Source: an uncultured Gammaproteobacteria bacterium (GTDB lineage: Bacteria; Pseudomonadota; Gammaproteobacteria; Pseudomonadales; Azotimanducaceae). From it: a stretch of 5,426 bases of DNA. Shown in pieces: positions 1 to 5,426 of the stretch. Location of the stretch: positions 1 through 5,426 of the forward strand of contig CAJWLI010000113.1 of NCBI GenBank assembly GCA_913043075.1, written 5' to 3'. A program made the position numbers and the translations under genes. The first letter of the stretch is position 1, and each line of letters begins with the position of its first letter. The notes under the pieces were generated by a model. The model made no database searches. It saw only the letters and a list, made by a program, of their open reading frames with translations, and had not been told where the DNA came from.

Positions 1-1248
1 TGCCCTAAGCCACTGTTTAAGTCCTTTCGAAGATTCTAATTTAGCTCCCTCTAGGCTGGCTTTTGCTCTCTTTTTTCCCAGCCTATCCTCTTGCAAACTA
101 GCTTGATAAATCGGTCTGAGCTCTTTTTCAGTCAGTCGTTCAAATATCAAGGCTCGTTCGATTGGAGAATTATTTTCGGCAACAGCCTTTGCTAGAAGAT
201 GCGCATGAACAATCCCGGTAGAGCACCCTCGTCCATATAAAGGATTTGTTCGAACCGCCGCATCGCCAACCGCGAAATAGTTTAGAGCAGCGGGGCGATC
301 GTTCTTTACAAAGTTGCGCCAAACTGCGTTAATTTTTCCGAAACCAAATGAGTTTGTTGTAGCCTTGGATTTACCTGATTTTACCCATGGCTCTAGGCCC
401 GGTATTGCCTCACAAATTTTATCAAAAAGTGCTGGCTCTTTTACCGCATTACGCAGTTCAGTTTCATGATTTGGGAGACACAGAATAATCGCAAAATGCC
501 CATTATCCCCGGGAAAAACCCCATATTTTATATACCCTAAATCTCCGGCACCGCGATTTTTTCCAGTCCTATCTGGCTCATTCTGACCGTTTTTTAGCTG
601 GTAGTGTTTTGTGTAGTAAACGATTTCAGCATCCTCTCTCTCTTCGCTGATGGTTGCCCCAAGATCGCCTAGCCACTTGGGAAACTTGCTGTTTCGCCCG
701 CTGGCATCAACGATTAAATCATGACTAACTGAGCTTATCGGTCCTCTATTTTCTCTGACCTGCAGGCCTTGCAGGCTGATGGTTGAACCTCGAAGTTCAA
801 ACTCTGGGGCCACGACCTCGTGTTTGCTCAAAATAGTAATTGAGGGTATTTCTTCTACATATTTTCGTAGGACCGATTCCATCGTCGCTCGCCTGCACAT
901 GAGCAACCACATCTGTTTGTCGTCTGGCTGCGGCACGTAAGCCTTTTTTAATTCGTCTGGAACCATTTCTTCAAAGCTAATCTTCCTAGCTCCGGCCTCC
1001 CAGAGCTTTTGAACTAGCTCAGGGTAATTTTCTTGCAGCAAATTACACATTACTCCAAGAAATGCGTGAGGGTGACGAAACTGAGCAGCGCCCCTTCTCG
1101 ACCAATCAAAGAAAGCTTCATCAGGGCTGCCCGCAGGCGGTGCCGAATCTCTCTCATAAATCGTGATGCTATTATCGTGCTTTGAGAGAGCGAGTGCAGA
1201 GCTTAGCCCGCAGATCCCTGCACCAACAATACCTATATTTTCCTTCAT
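1..1248 (-). CDS. FAD-dependent monooxygenase/epoxidase-like protein, C-terminus cut by window edge
   Basis: Reading from the ATG at 1248, 416 codons stay open to the left edge. Seen in the sequence: an N-terminal Rossmann dinucleotide-binding motif GAGICG (residues 9-14); an acidic residue at the end of the second strand (YERD, E32) that normally binds the adenosine ribose; Q-F-RHPH at 56-61; DASGR at 181-185 (DG-type motif); and a C-terminal flavin motif VGDA (327-330) followed by NPLYGRGCS. This set and order is that of the PHBH-fold class A flavoprotein group, which includes aromatic hydroxylases, squalene-type epoxidases and polyether epoxidases. An RHxH motif near residue 60 is common in the epoxidase-like members, from memory. 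The WxWxIP signature of flavin-dependent halogenases is absent. The start has a GGAG at 1262-1265, 13 nt upstream, slightly far. It follows the epoxide hydrolase by 18 nt in the same frame, so the two are probably co-transcribed. Likely cytosolic; substrate unknown. Monooxygenase class is fairly sure, epoxidase activity is inference. Confidence 0.85.
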   Translation of the reverse strand, partial: MKENIGIVGAGICGLSSALALSKHDNSITIYERDSAPPAGSPDEAFFDWSRRGAAQFRHPHAFLGVMCNLLQENYPELVQKLWEAGARKISFEEMVPDELKKAYVPQPDDKQMWLLMCRRATMESVLRKYVEEIPSITILSKHEVVAPEFELRGSTISLQGLQVRENRGPISSVSHDLIVDASGRNSKFPKWLGDLGATISEEREDAEIVYYTKHYQLKNGQNEPDRTGKNRGAGDLGYIKYGVFPGDNGHFAIILCLPNHETELRNAVKEPALFDKICEAIPGLEPWVKSGKSKATTNSFGFGKINAVWRNFVKNDRPAALNYFAVGDAAVRTNPLYGRGCSTGIVHAHLLAKAVAENNSPIERALIFERLTEKELRPIYQASLQEDRLGKKRAKASLEGAKLESSKGLKQWLRA

Positions 1249-1266
1249 GTTTATAAATTTACTCCA

Positions 1267-2217
1267 TTAGAGAGATGCTAGGAAGTTTAGCAATATACGA
1301 TTCACATCGTCAGGTGCCTCTTGCTGAGTCCAGTGACCGATACCGGGGATCAGTTTATTTACTCTGAGGTCTTTGACGAAACTTGGCATTTTTTCTAGTG
1401 CGTCTCTAGCAAGTGCGATTACACCATCTCTGTCCCCCGCTGCAAACATAGCGGGCTGTTGGATTTCCTTTGGGGCTCCTGCCGTAAGCTCCCATGTCAG
1501 GTTATGATTGCGGTAGTAATTAAGAGGCCCTCTAAAACCGCTTCGTTCAAATTCTTTAGTATAGAAATCTAGATCATCCTCGGAGCACCAAGCTCCGAGA
1601 CTTAGCGGGTCCTCTATATCTGAGAGAAGGTCTTTTTTTTCGGATAACGTCGCGACAGACCTAGCCCCTTCATAGCTGCCTGAAGCCAAATAGAAAAATT
1701 TTCTTAGATTGACCTTAATATTCTTTTCCCATTCCTCCTCAGCGACACCTGGTTCCTGAAAATATAATTGGTAAAAGAACAGGCCCTTGAATATTTCTTG
1801 CATTCTATTGAGTGGGGGATCTTTTGGCCTTGGCGAGAACGGAACGGATAGCACCCCGACGGCGCTTACGAGATCGGGATAGTTCAAAGCACAACTCCAG
1901 GCCGTCGGCCCTCCCCAATCGTGACCGAAAACAACCGCCGAGGAGTGACCCAGCGCTTCAATCAGCCCAATTACATCTTTTGTCACCTCAACTTGATTAT
2001 AAGCCTCTATGTCGGATGGCTTATCGCTTTTTCCGTAGCCTCTCATATCCATTGCAACAGCGTGGTAGCCGGCGCTCGCGACAGCAGGGATTTGATGTCT
2101 CCAGGAGTACCAAGACTCTGGGAAACCGTGGACAAATAACACTAAGGGCCCTTTGCCCGCCTCAGCAACGTTTAACCGAATTCCATTTGTGAGGACTTTT
2201 CTCTGCTTAATTAACAT
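1267..2217 (-). CDS. Alpha/beta hydrolase, soluble epoxide hydrolase type
   Basis: A complete 316-aa alpha/beta hydrolase that should add water to an epoxide to give a vicinal diol through a covalent ester intermediate. Seen: oxyanion-hole HGFPE at 30-34; nucleophile elbow GHDWGG at 98-103 with Asp100 as nucleophile; cap-domain YQLYFQEPGVAE starting at Tyr149; a second cap tyrosine at 235 in NYYRN; acid Asp264 in GDRDGV; and catalytic His295 in GIGHWTQ. The Asp nucleophile plus two cap tyrosines distinguishes epoxide hydrolases from esterases and from haloalkane or haloacetate dehalogenases. The cap and His motifs closely match the mammalian soluble enzyme's C-terminal domain as I remember it. 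The start ATG lies one base after the amidohydrolase stop (TGA-A-ATG), with only a weak TAGG at 2223-2226, so translation is probably coupled. No signal peptide is visible, so it is likely cytosolic. The natural substrate cannot be read from the sequence; the neighbouring flavoprotein could supply the epoxide. Confidence 0.93.
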   Translation of the reverse strand: MLIKQRKVLTNGIRLNVAEAGKGPLVLFVHGFPESWYSWRHQIPAVASAGYHAVAMDMRGYGKSDKPSDIEAYNQVEVTKDVIGLIEALGHSSAVVFGHDWGGPTAWSCALNYPDLVSAVGVLSVPFSPRPKDPPLNRMQEIFKGLFFYQLYFQEPGVAEEEWEKNIKVNLRKFFYLASGSYEGARSVATLSEKKDLLSDIEDPLSLGAWCSEDDLDFYTKEFERSGFRGPLNYYRNHNLTWELTAGAPKEIQQPAMFAAGDRDGVIALARDALEKMPSFVKDLRVNKLIPGIGHWTQQEAPDDVNRILLNFLASL

Positions 2218-2218
2218 T

Positions 2219-3883
2219 TCAGCCTACGCTTACAATATTTCCGGTTTTTGCGTTAGTGTAAGCCCCCTTTCTGTAGGCGATTGATCCGCCGATAATTACT
2301 GTGTCGATACCGATAGCATCTCTAATATATCGATGCCCATCTCCTGGAACATCGTCGGTGTAATATTCGTGGCCACGATCGATTCTATCTTCTTCGAATA
2401 TAGTTATGTCGGCTAAAAACCCTTTCTTCAAGCAACCCCTTTCTTTCATTCCCCAAATTGATGCGGTGTCGAGAGTGATTTTCTTGACCGCATCCTCAAG
2501 TGTAATAGCGTGAGAATTTCTCACAAATTGGCTGAATAAATAACCAGTATCGCCATAAGTCGAGAACGATAAGATGTGCGCCCCCCCATCACTTGCCCCT
2601 ATATGAACGTGGGGATCCGACATCAATGCTCCTATCATCTCGTTATCCGTGTGTCCCATATTCTCTGCAAGAAAATGCGCTTGAAGATTTTCTTCTAAGG
2701 ACAGATCAATCATCGCGTCCACAGGTGTTGTTTCTCTCTTAGTCGCAATTTCATCGAGCGACATCCCAAGAAATTCCTTGTTTTCTTCGCTGTTGACTTG
2801 ACGAAGGGTGATACTACTCCAAAAGGGCCCGAGCATCGCAGCTTCCTTGACTAATTTCGCTCGCCTATTTTCATCTTTAAACTCCTCCATGATTTCAGAA
2901 TGAGAGCCAAATCTCATAATCTTGTACCAAGAGGGTAACCTTATAAAAAGCAAGCTAGGCACTTCAAAGCAAAAGCTAATATCAATGGGACGAGTCTGAA
3001 CTTGGGGCCAGACCCTAGCTCCTCGTTTAAATTGCTCTTTCACTCTCTCCATTACTCGCTTTACACCGGGATCGTTTTCGGTATTTACAAACAAAGGAGA
3101 CAGGGTGGTTGGTATTTTGTGCCGCAAACTGATATCCGCCAACTGATCAACTCGAGCGATTGTTACGTCAGCGTCAAAAAATTCGTGAACGACCTGCAGC
3201 ATTTTGTTTGATTCGCTGAGGACCTCGCAAAGGGCATTCAACTCTCTTTGGTCCGCATAACGACTTGGTACAGGCGCTAAGGTTTCGTCGACATCAACGA
3301 AGCTAGTGCTTAACCCAATCGCTCCCGAGGATAGGCATTCTCTAAGAAGCGTTTGCATATCTTGTATTTCTTTTTCATTCGCCTCTCTCATCGCAGATTG
3401 ATCGCCCATAACCCAAAGTCTTAAGACGCTATGACCGACGAGTGGTGCAACATTGATTGTAAGAGATTTTTTAATTCGGCTAATGAATTCATCAAAGGTT
3501 TCCCAATCCCATTGGACTCCTTCTTTGAAGGCTTTAATCGGCATTTCTTCGATCTGGTTAAACATTCCCACTAATTTCATTCTGTCATCTGATTTCAGAG
3601 GCGCTAGAGATAATGAACAATTGCCTGGAACAATGGTTGTTATACCGTGCTCGATTGCGGGCTTTGCCCGACCATCCCAAAGTAACTGCGCGTCGAAGTG
3701 GGTGTGAGGGTCAATAAAACCCGGCGAAACCACTAATCCGGAGGCATCTATTTCTTCTTTCGCTGATTCTTTGACACTTCCTGTTATGACAATTTTTCCA
3801 TTGTTTATGCCTATGTCCCCGGTATAGGCAGGGAGTCCCGTGCCATCGACTACTTTTCCGTTTCTAATTATCAGGTCTAGCAT
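2219..3883 (-). CDS. Amidohydrolase family protein, N-acyl-D-amino-acid deacylase (D-aminoacylase) group
   Basis: A 554-aa metal-dependent hydrolase of the amidohydrolase superfamily. Seen: an N-terminal beta-sandwich start (LIIRNGKVVDGTG, 4-16); GFIDPHTHFDAQ at 55-66 with the HxH metal pair His60/His62; GNCS at 87-90, where Cys89 matches the metal-binding Cys of D-aminoacylases; GHSVLR at 150-155; PSRYAD at 206-211; candidate metal ligands His233 and His255; the catalytic-Asp motif GASDGGAH with Asp432; and a C-terminal return to the sandwich (RGCLKKGFLADITIFEEDRI, 482-501). The family usually removes acyl groups from N-acyl-D-amino acids or cleaves related amides, but many members with this plan are uncharacterised, so the substrate is open. 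GNCS replaces the commoner GNCG. The start is backed by a strong GAGGG at 3893-3897, 9 nt upstream. It sits 30 nt after a small unknown gene and abuts the epoxide hydrolase. No signal peptide is seen; likely cytosolic. Family sure, substrate not. Confidence 0.9.
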   Translation of the reverse strand: MLDLIIRNGKVVDGTGLPAYTGDIGINNGKIVITGSVKESAKEEIDASGLVVSPGFIDPHTHFDAQLLWDGRAKPAIEHGITTIVPGNCSLSLAPLKSDDRMKLVGMFNQIEEMPIKAFKEGVQWDWETFDEFISRIKKSLTINVAPLVGHSVLRLWVMGDQSAMREANEKEIQDMQTLLRECLSSGAIGLSTSFVDVDETLAPVPSRYADQRELNALCEVLSESNKMLQVVHEFFDADVTIARVDQLADISLRHKIPTTLSPLFVNTENDPGVKRVMERVKEQFKRGARVWPQVQTRPIDISFCFEVPSLLFIRLPSWYKIMRFGSHSEIMEEFKDENRRAKLVKEAAMLGPFWSSITLRQVNSEENKEFLGMSLDEIATKRETTPVDAMIDLSLEENLQAHFLAENMGHTDNEMIGALMSDPHVHIGASDGGAHILSFSTYGDTGYLFSQFVRNSHAITLEDAVKKITLDTASIWGMKERGCLKKGFLADITIFEEDRIDRGHEYYTDDVPGDGHRYIRDAIGIDTVIIGGSIAYRKGAYTNAKTGNIVSVG

Positions 3884-3892
3884 GCCTAAGAT

Positions 3893-3897
3893 CCCTC
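3893..3897 (-). promoter_or_regulatory. Strong ribosome binding site of the amidohydrolase
   Basis: On the minus strand GAGGG lies within AGAGAGGGAT, 9 nt before the ATG at 3883. It is the best Shine-Dalgarno match among the intact genes here. It fixes the start of the 554-aa amidohydrolase and suggests this gene is initiated independently, unlike the 74-aa gene before it and the epoxide hydrolase after it, which look coupled. Confidence 0.7.
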
Positions 3898-3913
3898 TCT
3901 TGTTAATTTATTT

Positions 3914-4138
3914 TCATCGGTTGTGAGACGCTTGGATTGCATCTCTCACCTTATCCCAGTTAGTGCCTATTATTCCCTCTATTGATTCAGCCTGGCAAGA
4001 TTCCATTAGCATGGAGATTGCAAAATAATCTAAGGGAACTTGAGTAAGTCCTCCGTTCTCGTGCTTAATTGTAAGCAAAACTTCTGCGCTACCGTCATGC
4101 GACGCGGCAATCTTTGCATCATATACAGTCGCTGACAT
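3914..4138 (-). CDS. Small hypothetical protein (74 aa)
   Basis: I do not recognise this family. The protein is short and soluble-looking, with no membrane segment or signal peptide. Residues about 3-30 look like two beta strands (VYDAKIAAS and AEVLLTIKHE), then a GG turn (29-30), a hydrophobic helix with PLDYFAISMLMES (36-48), and a C-terminal segment GIIGTNWDKVRDAI (55-68) that looks like a second helix. One cysteine (49) is present, so there is no zinc-binding cluster. The ATG shares its A with the TGA of the upstream 99-aa gene (TGATG), and no Shine-Dalgarno is visible before it, so it is probably translated by termination-reinitiation. That tight coupling suggests the two small proteins are made in fixed ratio and may form a complex. 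Position between the permease and the amidohydrolase gives no clear function. That it is a real gene is likely from operon fit; the role is unknown. Confidence 0.75.
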   Translation of the reverse strand: MSATVYDAKIAASHDGSAEVLLTIKHENGGLTQVPLDYFAISMLMESCQAESIEGIIGTNWDKVRDAIQASHNR

Positions 4139-4437
4139 CAGGTTTTCGGGCTTTCGGTAAAAATGATATCGCTCGGTAGTATAGGGTTGCCTTCACGGGG
4201 GCTGCCTGGCGGCGGAGATTTCCTCATAAAGACATGTAGGTTCCAGCTCTGAAGAAGTTTGACAGCCTCGTTAAGTTCAAATTCGGGCATCTCTGCTTGT
4301 GCAATTGATTCCCAGGTGTCGTCAACTTTAGGGTAGGTTGATTTCCTAAACTCAGTCAGCTCGCTCATAATCGCCATCTTTGCATAATTCTTTGTCTCCC
4401 ATTCTGCATTAAAAACTCTTCGTAAGTCTATTCTCAA
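4138..4437 (-). CDS. Small hypothetical protein (99 aa from a TTG start; start uncertain)
   Basis: I do not recognise this family. From the TTG at 4437 it gives 99 residues: a charged, helix-prone N-terminal half (WETKNYAKMAIMSELTEF at 13-30, then WESIAQAEMPEFELNEAVKLL at 42-62, rich in Glu and Ala), and a proline-rich tail with SPPPGSP at 74-80 and NPILP at 84-88. No membrane segment or signal peptide is seen. The start is weakly supported: the frame is open upstream to a TAA at 4516-4518 without any ATG, GTG or TTG before 4437, and there is no Shine-Dalgarno directly before the TTG. Internal ATGs at residues 21 (4377) and 24 (4368) would give 79 or 76 aa. A mini-ORF with GAGG upstream ends on this TTG (TTGA overlap), which could deliver ribosomes to it. 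The stop overlaps the 74-aa gene's start. Function unknown. Confidence 0.68.
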   Translation of the reverse strand: MRIDLRRVFNAEWETKNYAKMAIMSELTEFRKSTYPKVDDTWESIAQAEMPEFELNEAVKLLQSWNLHVFMRKSPPPGSPREGNPILPSDIIFTESPKT

Positions 4438-4469
4438 ATCAATAGCGTGACAGACAGTCTTTTCTGCAT
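4434..4469 (-). other. Possible 11-codon leader ORF overlapping the next start
   Basis: ATG at 4469 opens a mini-ORF reading MQKRLSVTLLI and ends with TGA at 4436-4434. The TGA overlaps the TTG (4437-4435) proposed as the start of the 99-aa gene as TTGA. It lies wholly in the 64-nt gap after the permease. It has a GAGG 11 nt upstream, better than anything in front of the TTG. It may be a coupling leader peptide, the true N-terminus of the next protein separated by a frameshift, or chance. The basic-then-hydrophobic composition is too short to call a signal peptide. Confidence 0.3.
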
Positions 4470-4480
4470 GGTTCTTTTTT

Positions 4481-4484
4481 CCTC
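4481..4484 (-). promoter_or_regulatory. Shine-Dalgarno-like GAGG ahead of the mini-ORF
   Basis: On the minus strand GAGG is followed by A6 and GAACC before the ATG at 4469, a spacing of 11 nt. It is the only purine-rich ribosome-binding candidate in the gap between the permease stop and the 99-aa gene, so initiation for the small-gene pair may occur here rather than at the TTG itself. Confidence 0.4.
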
Positions 4485-4501
4485 GATTTTTTCTTGATCG
4501 C

Positions 4502-5254
4502 TCAAAGCTCTTTGATTACTTTCCTATCTATGCGTCCAAAAATAAAAAGGGCGCTAATTCCGATCAAAACAGAAATGAATATAACGTAAGCTAAATCAAG
4601 GTAGTTTGGTGTCTTCCCTTCGATTAGTACTTCTCTGTAGCACTCGAGGAGTATAGCTATCGGGTTAAGCAAAAATATGTTCCTAATCTCTGGGGCCAAC
4701 GAATCAATGCTAAAAAATACTCCTGATAGAAACATCAATAGCAGCAAACCATTGTCAATGACGTATCGTAGATCGGGCAAATATGGAACCAGGCACGAGA
4801 GCAGACAAGTGCCGGACGTCACTAATAATAGCTGGGAGATTAAAATTGCTACCAAGGCCCACCAGCTAGCAGATGGCTCGAAACCTGATGCGACGAGAAG
4901 AAGCAGAAGCACAGGAAAAACTAAAGTGAATTTAAAAGTATTTATAACAACCACAATTAGCGGAAATATATATTTCGGTAGGTAGACCTGGTTAATTAGC
5001 CCAGCGTTTGCAACGATGGATCTGCTTCCGCTGTTCAGGGTGCTTGAAAACCATTTCCAGGGCACTAATCCGCAAAGCAAGAAGTACAAAAAGTTATCTC
5101 CCCCCTGACGGAGCCCGATACCAAACAACAGGTAAAAAGCACCCATATATAAAAGAGGCTCTAAAAACCACCAGACAAATCCTATATACGCTCTGCTAAC
5201 TTCGGATTTGATTTCCGCCCACGCTTTTACAAAGATCAACTCAATATGATGCAT
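4502..5254 (-). CDS. ABC-2 type transporter permease (polysaccharide/glycolipid export, Wzm/TagG/KpsM-like)
   Basis: A 250-aa inner-membrane permease counted from the ATG at 5254. Seen: a short amphipathic N-terminus leading into SRAYIGFVWWFLEPLLYMGAF (20-40), matching the family's RYxxTxLGxxWxxLxPL start; about six hydrophobic segments (roughly 25-48, 55-72, 95-124, 130-157, 165-182, 220-240); the loop LINQVYLPKYIFPL (86-99), the family's typical region between segments 2 and 3; and LNPIAILLECYREVL (196-210), a conserved region before the last segment. Such permeases pair with a Walker-type ATPase to export O-antigen, teichoic acid or capsule-type glycans. The frame is open further upstream to an ATG at 5410, but those 52 extra residues overlap the crotonase end in another frame and lack family character, so 5254 is chosen; the Shine-Dalgarno there is weak (CTGGACG). 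No ATPase gene adjoins it: the upstream neighbour is a crotonase and downstream are small unknowns. Family sure, cargo unknown. Confidence 0.9.
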   Translation of the reverse strand: MHHIELIFVKAWAEIKSEVSRAYIGFVWWFLEPLLYMGAFYLLFGIGLRQGGDNFLYFLLCGLVPWKWFSSTLNSGSRSIVANAGLINQVYLPKYIFPLIVVVINTFKFTLVFPVLLLLLVASGFEPSASWWALVAILISQLLLVTSGTCLLSCLVPYLPDLRYVIDNGLLLLMFLSGVFFSIDSLAPEIRNIFLLNPIAILLECYREVLIEGKTPNYLDLAYVIFISVLIGISALFIFGRIDRKVIKEL

Positions 5255-5300
5255 GGTCGTCCAGCTTGTTTGGCGGGTCTTAGTAGCTCTTTGATATTTC

Positions 5301-5426
5301 TTATTTGAATTGTCTCTTCTCCCACCATGGAAAAAATTCAGGCATGTCCTCTGACACTTTATCTTTGAACTCAGCAGGCCTCTTTTCAAGAAAAGATTGC
5401 ACTCCTTCATGAGCGTCGGCGGACTT
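5301..5426 (-). CDS. Enoyl-CoA hydratase/isomerase (crotonase) family protein, C-terminal end only
   Basis: Reading from the right edge in the frame of 5426, 41 residues precede a TAA at 5303-5301. The tail contains SADAHEGVQSFLEKRPAEF (2-20) and ends SEDMPEFFPWWEKRQFK (25-41). The S-x-D-x-x-E-G-V-x-x-F-L-x-K-R-x-P-x-F pattern is the classic last-helix motif of crotonases, which act on acyl-CoA esters (hydration, isomerisation or related steps), and the FPWW ending is familiar from bacterial members. The catalytic glutamates and oxyanion glycine lie outside the window, so the exact reaction cannot be told. It is the first gene of the string seen here, 46 nt upstream of the permease on the same strand. 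It also shows that the 5' extension of the permease frame is a shadow. Confidence 0.82.
   Translation of the reverse strand, partial: KSADAHEGVQSFLEKRPAEFKDKVSEDMPEFFPWWEKRQFK

Noticed and set aside
1..1248. Flavoprotein as a tryptophan-type halogenase
   Set aside because: The WxWxIP motif of flavin-dependent halogenases is absent from the visible 416 residues.
1633..1640. A8 run on the minus strand in the epoxide hydrolase (GAA AAA AAA), an A-AAA-AAA slippery heptamer
   Set aside because: The protein reads through intact with all later catalytic residues in frame, and I saw no stimulatory structure, so programmed frameshifting is not needed.
1812..2192. Plus-strand open frames at 1812-2192 and 1921-2139
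   Set aside because: Both lie inside the epoxide hydrolase on the opposite strand, have low-complexity Arg/Ser/Gln-rich products and show no recognisable domain; they are shadows.
3002..3707. Plus-strand open frames at 3002-3211 and 3453-3707
   Set aside because: They run antisense to the well-supported amidohydrolase and have no motifs; they are shadows.
3914..4138. 74-aa protein as a TSCPD-like domain (strands, GG, helices)
   Set aside because: The resemblance is only in general layout; the zinc-binding cysteine signature is missing and no specific motif matches.
4502..4515. Inverted repeat TCAAAG-CT-CTTTGA at the permease stop codon, considered as a terminator or operator
   Set aside because: The 2-nt centre is too short for an RNA hairpin loop, no U-tract follows on the minus strand, and the next gene is only 64 nt away. 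An operator is possible but unsupported.
4677..5199. Plus-strand open frames at 4677-4985 and 5008-5199
   Set aside because: They run antisense to the permease, and their products are basic and featureless.

Overview
The window is a stretch of bacterial DNA of moderate GC (roughly 45 percent, estimated by eye from a few lines). Every supported gene lies on the minus strand, so transcription runs from high to low coordinates. There is almost no non-coding DNA: gaps between genes are 46, 64, 30, 1 and 18 nt, plus one 1-nt stop/start overlap. This is the layout of a polycistronic operon or an operon-like gene string. Protein-level resemblance (crotonase tail, D-aminoacylase-like amidohydrolase, soluble-epoxide-hydrolase-like enzyme, PHBH-fold flavoprotein) fits a catabolically versatile heterotroph, plausibly a marine or soil proteobacterium. 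The sequence does not settle the taxon.

Layout in transcription order: (1) 5426-5301, the C-terminal 41 residues of an enoyl-CoA hydratase/isomerase-type crotonase, cut by the window edge; (2) 5254-4502, an ABC-2 type permease of the polysaccharide/lipid-linked glycan export type, with no ATPase gene beside it in the window; (3) a 64-nt junction holding an 11-codon mini-ORF with a Shine-Dalgarno-like GAGG, whose stop overlaps the TTG codon that would start the next gene; (4) 4437-4138 and 4138-3914, two small proteins (99 and 74 aa) of unrecognised family joined by a TGATG overlap; (5) 3883-2219, a 554-aa amidohydrolase of the N-acyl-D-amino-acid deacylase group; (6) 2217-1267, a 316-aa alpha/beta hydrolase with a complete soluble epoxide hydrolase catalytic set; (7) 1248-1, an FAD-dependent monooxygenase/epoxidase-like protein missing its C-terminus at the left edge.

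How they may work together (inference): the flavoprotein and the epoxide hydrolase are adjacent and could form an epoxidation-then-hydrolysis pair. The amidohydrolase would cleave an amide or N-acyl bond, and the upstream crotonase would belong to CoA-ester processing of an acyl part. The string therefore looks like a degradation or tailoring pathway for an unsaturated acyl or amide compound, with a membrane exporter component embedded in it. The two small unknown proteins, the permease without a visible ATPase, and the unusual start region at 4434-4484 are the parts not explained by standard annotation. No RNA genes, CRISPR arrays, insertion sequences, clear promoters or terminators were seen.
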